Source: Methylacidiphilum sp. (GTDB taxonomy: Bacteria; Verrucomicrobiota; Verrucomicrobiia; CAIQCK01). From it: a DNA stretch of 5,660 nucleotides. The translations under genes and the position numbers were made by a program. The notes under the pieces were generated by a model, which ran no database searches, was not told where the DNA came from, and worked only from the letters and a program-made list of their open reading frames with translations. Below are positions 1 through 5,660 of the stretch, in pieces. How positions within the stretch are numbered: the stretch's first letter is position 1; every line of letters starts with the position of its first letter. The stretch covers positions 1 to 5,660 of the forward strand of contig DYDC01000184.1 in NCBI GenBank assembly GCA_020718125.1. Direction: 5' to 3'.

Positions 1-2
1 CA

Positions 3-92
3 CCCAGCGTTGAAACGCCGGGCTATTCTCGACCGTCCCTTTCGGGACTTGGTGCGTGTGTAAAGTTGCGCCCCATGCCGCTCCTACGGAGC
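3..92. repeat. Cluster of three short hairpins (possible palindromic repeat remnant)
   Basis: Three short inverted repeats follow one another. In the first, CCC(3-5)-A-GCGT(7-10), loop TGAA, ACGC(15-18)-C-GGG(20-22), the stem has one A/C mismatch. The second is GTCCC(35-39), loop TTTC, GGGAC(44-48). The third is GCTCC(80-84), loop TAC, GGAGC(88-92). No T-run follows any of them, so they are not standard intrinsic terminators. Tight hairpins clustered in a gene-free zone suggest REP-like or other interspersed palindromic repeats, or the 3' end of a repeat lying upstream of the window. Family membership is inference. The stems are short, and the left boundary may lie outside the window. Confidence 0.4.
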
Positions 93-126
93 TTGTTACC
101 TTGGGGGAGGGCGATATCCAATGGCG

Positions 127-287
127 ATAGCCAGTAGCTATTGCAACACTTGGACGGTTTGAGATTCAACAGGTTAACCATTCCATCCTCAACGCTTCCC
201 CCACAGAAACAAGGGTTCGTTGACCATGAAATGGTTGGGATTGCGCGATTGGCCGGCGGTTCAGGTGTTGCAATAGCCGGTAGCCTG
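127..287. repeat. Long degenerate inverted repeat upstream of smc
   Basis: Two blocks pair in nested order around one centre. The outer arm 137-149 is an exact 13/13 complement of 265-277 (core GCTATTGCAACAC). The inner arm 176-194 pairs with 218-236 at 16 of 19 positions. The sequence between the blocks is weaker but still partly alignable, with a 2-base offset and many C/T differences, so the whole segment appears to fold back on itself with a loop of about 23 nt at 195-217. A further small hairpin, ATAGC(127-131)-CAGTA-GCTAT(137-141), overlaps the left end. This is compatible with a decayed non-autonomous element of MITE type or with a structured RNA; no coding capacity supports a transposase. 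Outer limits are approximate. Confidence 0.5.
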
Positions 288-387
288 CGCGACGCAATTC
301 GGTGCATACACAGAATTGTGTTTTCGCTTTACACGGTTGGCCGACTCTGGCAACCTCCGCGCAGCTTATTCGCAAGCTACCGACATC

Positions 388-3300
388 ATGTATCTGAAGA
401 GTCTTGAACTGGTTGGCTTCAAGTCCTTTGCGGAGAAAACACGGCTGGAATTCCTGCCCGGCGTGACGGCTATCGTCGGTCCGAACGGCTGCGGCAAATC
501 GAATGTTTCCGACGGCCTGCGTTGGGTGCTCGGCGAACAGTCTGCGAAGGCGCTCCGCGGCGGCGAGATGGCCGACGTGATTTTCAACGGCACCGATGGC
601 CGCAAACCCATCGGCATGGCTGAGGTCAGTCTCACCATTGCCGACCTCAAACCCGGCGAGCTGTCACCGGTCGCCGGCGTGCAACTCGACTACGGCGAGG
701 TCACCATCACCCGCCGCGTGTTCCGCAGCGGCGAGGGCAACTACTTCATCAACCAGACGTCCGTCCGCCTCAAGGACGTGCAGCAGCTTTTCATGGACAC
801 CGGCGTGGGCCGCGCCGCCTACTCGATGATGGAACAGGGGCGCATTGACCAGATCCTCAGCGCGCACCCCGATGACCGCCGCGCCATCTTCGAGGAAGCC
901 GCCGGTATCACGAAGTTCAAGACGCAGAAAAAGGAGGCGCTCCGCAAACTCGAATACACCGAGGCGAACCTCGTCCGCGCCACCGACATCATCCGCGAGG
1001 TCAAGCGGCAGATCGGCTCGCTCCAGCGCCAGGCCGGCAAGGCACGCCGCTACAAGGAACTTCTCGATCAGCTCAAGGGACTCGATTGCCGACTCAGCCG
1101 CCATCGGCTCGATGAGATGGAGTCCGCAGCCACCGCGCTCCACGCCGACGTCACGGCCCTCGACGCGGCCATCGCCGAGGCCGCGCGCGCCGTCGAGCAG
1201 GGCGAGACGCGGACCAGCGAGCAGCGCCATGCGCTCGAACGGCACGAGTTGGAGATCGCCCGCACCACGCAGCAACAGATCGAGACCCGCAGCGGGATCG
1301 AGCGCAACCAGAGCCGCATCCAGTTCAACAACGAGCGCATCGTCGAGTTCGAGACGCTCATCGCGAAATACACCGAGGACATCACCGCCGCCGGGCACAA
1401 GCTCGCCGAGCAGCAGGCCGCGCTCGCCGCGCTTGAAGACCGGTTGAAGGCGCTGGCCGCCGCCGTCGCCGAGCGCGCCGCCGCGCTCAAGTCCGAGCAG
1501 GACGCCGTCGCCGCGCTCGACGCGCGGCTCGCCGCCGCTGAACAAGCAACGCGCGAAACCGAGTCATCCATCATCGAGGTGGAGAGCGGCGCATCCAAGC
1601 TGCGCAACGAACTTTCCTCACTCGACATCCAGCAGCGCAACGCCAGCCTCCGCCTCGAGCGGCTCGGCACCGAAAAGGCCCAGCTTGCCGAACGCCAGGG
1701 CCGCGTTGTGACCGGCCGCGAGGACCAAGTCCGGGCGCTCTACGAACAGAAAGCCGCCCTCGACAAACAGCGCCAGGAACTCGGCGCGGCCGAGCGGACG
1801 CTGTTGCAGGCCAACGCGAACCTCAAGCAGCTCTCCGCTGCCGCTGCCACTGAGGTCCGCTCCATCGCCGAAGTGAAGTCGAAGCTGGAGATCCTCCAGC
1901 AGCTCGAGCGCGATTACGAAGGCTACTCCTCCGGCGCGGTCGCCGTCCTGCGGAATCTGTGGCATGGGCATCCTGCCCATGAATCGCCGCCGGCTGACAC
2001 CGGACATGGGCAGGATGCCCATGCCACTCTGCCCTCCGATGCGATCCTCAACGCGCTCGCGCAGTGCATCCAGGTCGAGCCGCAGTATGCGGCCGCCATC
2101 GAAGCGGCGCTGGGCCATCATCTCCAGGCCGTTGTCGTCCGCGACACGGCCAGCGCCGAGAAGATTTTGGGCGCGCTGCGCGAGCGCCAGCTCGGCCGCG
2201 TGTCGGTCGCGCCGCTCGACCTGCCGCGCCCGGCCGCTGGCCAGCTCCAGTTCAAACCCGACGGCGCGCTGGGCTACGCCGTCGAGCAAGTCCGTTGCGA
2301 CGACACACTGCGGCCGTTGCTGTGGTCGCTGCTCGCGCGCGTCATCATCGTGCCCGACCTGGCGTCGGCGCTTCGCGTCGTCAGCCAGACCGCGGATTTC
2401 GAGGCGGTCACGCCGCGGGGCGAGTTCGTCAGCCGCCACGGCATCATCAGCGGCGGCACCGAGAGCGCGGCGGGCATCCTCACGCGCAAGACGCGGATCG
2501 CCGAGTTGACCGAGATGCTCCAGCGGCTCCAGCAGCAGACCACGCATACGCAGGCCCGGCAGCAGGCCATCGGCAACGAGGCCATCGAGGCGGAGAAGAA
2601 GCTGGCCGCCGCGCGCGGCGAGATTCATTCCCGCGAGGTGCGCATCGCGACACAGGAGGGCGAACTCAACGCTGTCGAGAAGGAACTGGCCGAACTCGGC
2701 CACAAACTCGAAACGGTCGAGTGGGAGCTTTCGCAGCTTGCCCACCAGGGCACTGGCGACGCGGCGCGCAAGTCACAGATCCAGCAGGAAGTCGCCGCCA
2801 GCGAGCAGCGCGAGGCCGAACTGCGCCAGCAGTTGCTCGCGCATCGCCAGCAGGCCGGGCAGTTGCAGGCCGAACGCCAGCGCCGGCTCGACCTCGTCAC
2901 CGAGGCGAAGATCGCGCTGGCCACCGAGCAGCAGCGCCACGACGGCGTTGCCGCCGCGAAAGCGCCGGTGGAGTCGCGCATCGCCGAACTTCGCGAACTG
3001 GTCGAAAGCCGCCGGCGCGAGATCGCCGGCTATCACGACCGCATCACGCGGCTGCGGCGGGAGATCGGCGAAGCGGAGAAGGCCGTCGAGGCCGGCGTCG
3101 CGCGCCGGGACGAACTGCAACGGCAGTCCGCCGGCCAGCAGGAACAGAAGCAACTTTTCGCCGCGCGCATTGCGCAGCTTGAGGAGGAAGTCCGCGCCGC
3201 GCGCAAGAAGGCTGACGAGGAGAAGGAGAAGCGCGGCGCGCTGGAGTTGCAGCTTGCCGGGAAACGGATGGCAATCCAGAACCTCAAGGAGCGCGTCGCC

Positions 3301-4275
3301 CGCCAATATCACGTCAACCTCGACGACCTGCCGCCGGAAGTGTTGAAGATCACCATCGCCGACCAGGGCCAGGCTCAGACGACGACGCTGACGCCGGAGG
3401 AGACCTCGCAGGCCGGCCTCGCGCCGGACTGGGCCTCCATCGAGCAACAGGTTGGCGAGATGCAGCAGCGGCTCGACGCGATGGGGCCGGTGAACCTCGA
3501 AGCGATCACCGAATACGACGAACTGGAGCAGCGCCACCAGTTCCTGACGGAACAGCACGACGACCTCATCAAGAGCAAGGACGACCTGCTGAAGGTCATC
3601 GCGCACATCAACACGACGACCAAGAAACTGTTCAGCGAGACGTTTGAGAACATCCGCGCGAACTTCCAGGAGATCTATGGCGAGCTGTTCGGCGGGGGCA
3701 AGGCCAACCTGATCCTGCTCGACGAGAACGACCCGTTGGAAAGCGGCATTGAGATCGTGGCACGACCGCCGGGCAAGCAACTCACGAGCATCACGCTGCT
3801 GAGCGGCGGCGAGAAGACGATGACGGCCGTGGCGCTGCTGTTCGCCATCTACATGGTCAAGCCCAGCCCGTTCTGCGTGCTGGACGAGATGGACGCGCCG
3901 CTGGACGAGAGCAACATCAACCGCTTCCTGAACATCCTGCGACGGTTCCTCAAGCAGAGCCAGTTCGTGCTGATCACGCACAACAAGCGCACCATCGCGA
4001 TGGCCGACGTGCTCTACGGCGTGACGATGGAGGAGAGCGGCGTCTCGAAGATCGTGTCGGTGAAGTTCACCCGCCGCGGCGACGACCAGGGCGCGGCGCG
4101 GCCGATGGACCACTTCGAGAGCGAGGGCGAGATGGAACGCTCCAAGGTGACGCTCGAACCCGAACCGGAACCTGCCGGCACGTTTGCCATGCCCGAGGCG
4201 CAGGCTGTTCCAGCGGCCAGTCCGCCTCCAGCGGCGCCACCCGCCGGCAATCCGCCGCCGGCATCGAACAACTGA
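388..4275 (+). CDS. smc: Chromosome segregation / condensation ATPase SMC
   Basis: SMC forms the V-shaped homodimer of the bacterial condensin (SMC-ScpA-ScpB), which binds DNA in the cytoplasm and uses ATP to organise and separate chromosomes. The N-terminal head carries Walker A GPNGCGKS (31-38) and the Q-loop region YSMMEQGRIDQIL (145-157). Coiled coil runs about 176-520, the hinge about 550-690 (ending SGG at 688-690) and the return coil about 695-1020. The C-terminal head has MGPVNLEA (from 1032), signature LSGGEK (1138-1143), Walker B VLDEMD with D1166 and E1167, the D-loop (1171-1176) and switch H1198. All catalytic residues are present. At 1295 residues it is longer than the usual roughly 1150-1200. 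The excess includes a Pro/Ala-rich tail (about 1231-1295) and a 24-residue insertion at 525-548 encoded by a palindromic element. The start at 388 is chosen because MYLKSLELVGFKSF is the canonical SMC N-terminus; the frame stays open upstream to about 316. No Shine-Dalgarno sequence is evident before 388. scpA and scpB are not in the window. Confidence 0.97.
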   Translation: MYLKSLELVGFKSFAEKTRLEFLPGVTAIVGPNGCGKSNVSDGLRWVLGEQSAKALRGGEMADVIFNGTDGRKPIGMAEVSLTIADLKPGELSPVAGVQLDYGEVTITRRVFRSGEGNYFINQTSVRLKDVQQLFMDTGVGRAAYSMMEQGRIDQILSAHPDDRRAIFEEAAGITKFKTQKKEALRKLEYTEANLVRATDIIREVKRQIGSLQRQAGKARRYKELLDQLKGLDCRLSRHRLDEMESAATALHADVTALDAAIAEAARAVEQGETRTSEQRHALERHELEIARTTQQQIETRSGIERNQSRIQFNNERIVEFETLIAKYTEDITAAGHKLAEQQAALAALEDRLKALAAAVAERAAALKSEQDAVAALDARLAAAEQATRETESSIIEVESGASKLRNELSSLDIQQRNASLRLERLGTEKAQLAERQGRVVTGREDQVRALYEQKAALDKQRQELGAAERTLLQANANLKQLSAAAATEVRSIAEVKSKLEILQQLERDYEGYSSGAVAVLRNLWHGHPAHESPPADTGHGQDAHATLPSDAILNALAQCIQVEPQYAAAIEAALGHHLQAVVVRDTASAEKILGALRERQLGRVSVAPLDLPRPAAGQLQFKPDGALGYAVEQVRCDDTLRPLLWSLLARVIIVPDLASALRVVSQTADFEAVTPRGEFVSRHGIISGGTESAAGILTRKTRIAELTEMLQRLQQQTTHTQARQQAIGNEAIEAEKKLAAARGEIHSREVRIATQEGELNAVEKELAELGHKLETVEWELSQLAHQGTGDAARKSQIQQEVAASEQREAELRQQLLAHRQQAGQLQAERQRRLDLVTEAKIALATEQQRHDGVAAAKAPVESRIAELRELVESRRREIAGYHDRITRLRREIGEAEKAVEAGVARRDELQRQSAGQQEQKQLFAARIAQLEEEVRAARKKADEEKEKRGALELQLAGKRMAIQNLKERVARQYHVNLDDLPPEVLKITIADQGQAQTTTLTPEETSQAGLAPDWASIEQQVGEMQQRLDAMGPVNLEAITEYDELEQRHQFLTEQHDDLIKSKDDLLKVIAHINTTTKKLFSETFENIRANFQEIYGELFGGGKANLILLDENDPLESGIEIVARPPGKQLTSITLLSGGEKTMTAVALLFAIYMVKPSPFCVLDEMDAPLDESNINRFLNILRRFLKQSQFVLITHNKRTIAMADVLYGVTMEESGVSKIVSVKFTRRGDDQGAARPMDHFESEGEMERSKVTLEPEPEPAGTFAMPEAQAVPAASPPPAAPPAGNPPPASNN
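1956..2031. repeat. Palindromic element inserted in frame within smc
   Basis: Bases 1959-1981 are the exact reverse complement of 2005-2027 (23/23), separated by a 23-nt spacer. Each arm is also a hairpin by itself: CATGGGCA-TCC-TGCCCATG at 1963-1981 and CATGGGCA-GGA-TGCCCATG at 2005-2023, so the arms differ in direct orientation only in the 3-nt loop, and the loops are complementary. The direct repeat TCTG flanks it (1956-1959 and 2028-2031). Element plus one TCTG is 72 nt, adding codons 525-548 (WHGHPAHE...GHGQDAHATL), a stretch with five histidines unlike the surrounding SMC sequence. Removing 1960-2031 gives VLRN-LPSDAILNALAQC, a smooth coil-to-hinge transition. This resembles a REP/BIME-like or Rickettsia-palindromic-element-like insertion. 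From memory, GHGQDAHAT-like peptides recur in translated Verrucomicrobiota and Planctomycetota genomes. The palindrome is certain; mobility and the target duplication are inferred. Confidence 0.85.
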
Positions 4276-4322
4276 CGCGGATTTCCAGCAATCTGCCTCA
4301 TCATACTCCAGCCTTTCCCGCG

Positions 4323-4340
4323 CGAGCGCGAGGTTGCTCG
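4323..4340. other. Weak hairpin after smc
   Basis: CGAGC (4323-4327) can pair with GCTCG (4336-4340) across an 8-nt loop. An overlapping alternative is CGCG(4319-4322)-CGAG-CGCG(4327-4330). It lies about 48 nt after the smc stop codon, where a terminator would be expected, but the stem is only 5 bp and no T-tract follows. It is therefore not a convincing intrinsic terminator. Confidence 0.25.
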
Positions 4341-4348
4341 ATGGCTGC

Positions 4349-4377
4349 TTGCGTCAAGATTCCTCCGCATCTAGAAT
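4349..4377 (+). promoter_or_regulatory. Candidate sigma70-type promoter for the Tat-exported protein gene
   Basis: A -35-like TTGCGT (4349-4354) and a -10-like TAGAAT (4372-4377) are separated by exactly 17 nt. The -10 matches TATAAT at 5 of 6 positions; the -35 keeps the TTG but is otherwise weak. Transcription would begin near 4384, giving a leader of roughly 55 nt before the start at 4440. The site falls in the 164-nt spacer after smc, which fits independent transcription of the second gene. This is motif matching only. Confidence 0.42.
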
Positions 4378-4426
4378 CGGCCCGACTTGAGGGGATTCCC
4401 GCGACGACGACGCGAAGCTGATAGCG

Positions 4427-4433
4427 AAAGGAA
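4427..4433 (+). promoter_or_regulatory. Ribosome binding site deciding the start at 4440
   Basis: The purine run AAAGGAA ends 6 nt before the ATG at 4440, a good Shine-Dalgarno distance. The in-frame GTG at 4434 directly abuts this run and is therefore too close to use it, which favours ATG 4440 as the start. Confidence 0.6.
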
Positions 4434-4439
4434 GTGACG

Positions 4440-5537
4440 ATGCAATCGAAGCCGCAACGCCACGGCACGATTTCCAACGACGCACGGCGCGAGCCGGCCG
4501 CCGACAGCCTGGACCGCCGTGATTTCCTGAAGAGCTTCGGCGCGGGCGCGGTGGCTGCCGCCGTCGCGCCGCAAGCAGCGCGCGCCGTCACGCCCGCCTC
4601 CGCATCCACGGCGCCGCCCTCGACGCCAAAGACCGCGGGCGCGCTCCCGATGGGCAAGATCGGCGATTTGGAACTGAGCCGGTTGATGCTGGGGACGAAT
4701 CACATCACGTTCCACATGCACAGCCGCGACCTGCGCTACGTGGATCAATTGTCCCGGCACTACAATAGCGATGAGAAGATCATCGAGACATTCGCCGCAG
4801 CCGAGGCCAACGGGGTCAACACGTTCATGACGCACTCGGATGCGAAGATCGAGAAGCTGTTCAAGGAGTATCGCGACAAACGGGGCGGCAAGATGAAGTG
4901 GATCGTCGCGCCGTGGAACAGCGCCGAAGGCACGGTGACCGACCTGGCCGGCTACCAGCGAACGGTGCCGGCGCTGGTGGACAGCGGCGTGGACGCGCTC
5001 TATGTGCCGGGGATGCTGACGGGGCCGTTGGTGAACCAGGGCAAGGGGATGTTGATCGGCGAGATGCTCAACGTCATCAAGGCGGCCGGCCTGCCGGCGG
5101 GCGTCGCCAGCCACGGCCTCGATGTGAACCGGTTTTGCGAGAAGGCGAAGTTGCCGGTGGATTTCCACGTGAAGACGTTTCATCACCTGAAGTATCCCAC
5201 CGCGGTGAAGCCGGAGGAGCTTGCGAAATTGCGCCAGAGCGCCGAACGCTACCCGCGCGGCGACCTGAAGGCGGACTACGCGGAGGTGCCGGGATTCTGG
5301 TGCGGCAACCCGGAGGAGACGGCGGAGTTCATGAAGGGCGTGGCCAAGCCGTGGATTGCGTTCAAGGTGATGGCGGCCGGGGCGATCCCGCCGCGCGACG
5401 CCTTCCGGTATGCCTACAGCAACGGCGCGGACTTCATCCTCGCCGGCATGTTCGACTTCCAGATCGCCGAGGACGCGCGGATCGCCCGCGACACGCTCGC
5501 GGCGCTCAAGAACCGGCCGCGGCCGTGGCGGGGATGA
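4440..5537 (+). CDS. Tat-exported TIM-barrel-like protein of unknown function
   Basis: The protein has 365 residues. Its N-terminus is a twin-arginine signal: RRDFLK at 26-31, then an Ala/Gly-rich hydrophobic stretch (33-44) and a likely signal peptidase site after ARA (47-49). It should be exported folded, possibly with a bound cofactor. A low-complexity Ala/Pro/Thr linker (50-68) leads to the mature domain. GKIGDLELSRLMLGTN (72-87) resembles the first strand of aldo/keto-reductase-like barrels. AEANGVNTFMTHSD (121-134) and the C-terminal FKVMAAGAIPPRDAFRYA (308-325) and GADFILAGMFDFQ (329-341) look like later barrel strands with conserved glycines. I recall similar Tat proteins from Planctomycetota and Verrucomicrobiota, usually left as hypothetical. 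I see no clear aldo/keto reductase catalytic tetrad, so no reaction is assigned. It follows smc by 164 nt with its own candidate promoter and RBS, so an operon with smc is doubtful. Start choice rests on the RBS at 4427-4433. Confidence 0.88.
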   Translation: MQSKPQRHGTISNDARREPAADSLDRRDFLKSFGAGAVAAAVAPQAARAVTPASASTAPPSTPKTAGALPMGKIGDLELSRLMLGTNHITFHMHSRDLRYVDQLSRHYNSDEKIIETFAAAEANGVNTFMTHSDAKIEKLFKEYRDKRGGKMKWIVAPWNSAEGTVTDLAGYQRTVPALVDSGVDALYVPGMLTGPLVNQGKGMLIGEMLNVIKAAGLPAGVASHGLDVNRFCEKAKLPVDFHVKTFHHLKYPTAVKPEELAKLRQSAERYPRGDLKADYAEVPGFWCGNPEETAEFMKGVAKPWIAFKVMAAGAIPPRDAFRYAYSNGADFILAGMFDFQIAEDARIARDTLAALKNRPRPWRG

Positions 5538-5607
5538 AGTTGGCGTTTCGGAAAGCGGTCGCCCCCGTGGTGTGGCCCGGTCGTAGTTGAACATTGGCGG
5601 TGGTTTC

Positions 5608-5624
5608 CTCGCTGGGGACGCGAG
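5608..5624. other. Small hairpin downstream of the second gene
   Basis: CTCGC (5608-5612) pairs perfectly with GCGAG (5620-5624) across the loop TGGGGAC. It lies about 70 nt after the stop codon at 5537. The lack of a T-run makes it a poor intrinsic terminator. It could instead be the edge of another short palindromic repeat or a Rho-dependent 3' end. The rest of 5538-5660 shows no gene. Confidence 0.3.
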
Positions 5625-5651
5625 AGCATCCTCGGTGGGAATGAAAACCGA

Positions 5652-5660
5652 CGAAAGGAA
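5652..5660 (+). promoter_or_regulatory. Possible ribosome binding site of a gene starting beyond the window
   Basis: CGAAAGGAA at the last nine bases is identical to 4425-4433, which forms the ribosome binding site of the preceding gene. If it has the same role, a start codon should lie about 6-8 nt past the end of the window. The match is short and could be chance. Confidence 0.25.

Larger units (their letters stand above)
1..387. other. Upstream region without a supportable gene, rich in inverted repeats
   Basis: This stretch before smc holds short open frames on both strands (for example 23-307 minus and 141-407 plus), but they overlap one another. None shows a recognisable domain or a convincing ribosome binding site, so I do not call them genes. 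What is visible is structure: three compact hairpins within 3-92, a long degenerate inverted repeat at about 127-287, a 7-base direct repeat GGCGATA at 110-116 and 123-129, and a small dyad ACACA-GAAT-TGTGT at 308-321. Composition is visibly less GC-rich than in the genes. I read it as intergenic DNA made largely of decayed repeat elements, plus the smc 5' untranslated region. I searched for a TTGACA/TATAAT-like pair upstream of smc and found none I would defend. Confidence 0.6.

Noticed and set aside
23..307. Minus-strand open frame of 94 codons in the upstream region
   Set aside because: It runs through the inverted repeats, has no recognisable motif, overlaps a plus-strand frame, and reads like translated repeat DNA.
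268..333. TTGCAA at 268 or TTTACA at 328 as a -35 box for smc
   Set aside because: No acceptable -10 hexamer lies 16-18 nt downstream of either.
664..1545. Long minus-strand open frame opposite smc
   Set aside because: It lies wholly antisense to the SMC coiled coil and is explained by high-GC codon bias; its sequence is low-complexity Leu/Gly/Ala/Arg without a domain.
1959..2027. Palindrome as a transcription terminator or CRISPR-like repeat
   Set aside because: It lies mid-gene with an open frame through it, has no T-run, and occurs as a single inverted pair, not as a spaced direct-repeat array.
2773..4113. Long minus-strand open frame of 446 codons opposite the SMC C-terminal half
   Set aside because: It is a shadow of the conserved SMC frame, with biased Leu/Arg/Val composition and no family resemblance.
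4371..5594. Minus-strand open frame of 407 codons opposite the Tat-exported protein gene
   Set aside because: The plus strand has the RBS, Tat signal and conserved barrel motifs; the minus frame is His/Arg-rich mirror coding.
5638..5660. ATG at 5641 as the start of a new gene
   Set aside because: The only purine-rich stretch before it abuts the ATG, and only six or seven codons are visible; the RBS-like CGAAAGGAA that follows suggests the real start is beyond the window.

Overview
The window is a GC-rich bacterial segment with two intact plus-strand genes and an upstream stretch that carries no convincing gene but is full of inverted repeats. Gene style points to the Verrucomicrobiota/Planctomycetota side of the tree. 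The clues are a Tat-exported TIM-barrel protein of a kind I associate with those phyla, Ala/Arg/Gln-rich high-GC coding, and short palindromic repeats whose translations contain GHGQDAHAT-like peptides. This placement rests on recollection and style, not on a database match.

Layout. Positions 1-387 hold no supportable gene. They contain a cluster of three compact hairpins (3-92) and a long degenerate inverted repeat (about 127-287), and look visibly less GC-rich than the genes. Positions 388-4275 encode a complete SMC chromosome-condensation ATPase of 1295 residues, with all head motifs, two coiled-coil arms, a hinge and a Pro/Ala-rich C-terminal tail. Positions 4276-4439 are a spacer with a plausible sigma70-type promoter and a good ribosome binding site. 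Positions 4440-5537 encode a 365-residue Tat-exported protein with a probable TIM-barrel fold and unknown function. Positions 5538-5660 hold a small hairpin and, at the very edge, a possible ribosome binding site for the next gene.

The most interesting feature lies inside smc. A perfect 23-bp inverted repeat (1959-1981 / 2005-2027), each arm of which is itself an 8-bp hairpin, sits in frame exactly where the N-terminal coiled coil meets the hinge. It is flanked by a 4-base direct repeat TCTG. Element plus one TCTG copy is 72 nt, exactly 24 codons, and removing it leaves a smooth reading frame. It looks like a mobile palindromic element that landed in an essential gene and is now translated, comparable in principle to the Rickettsia palindromic elements.

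The two genes have no obvious functional link. SMC acts on the chromosome, while the second protein is predicted to act outside the cytoplasm and appears to have its own promoter. Neither ScpA nor ScpB, the usual SMC partners, is encoded here.
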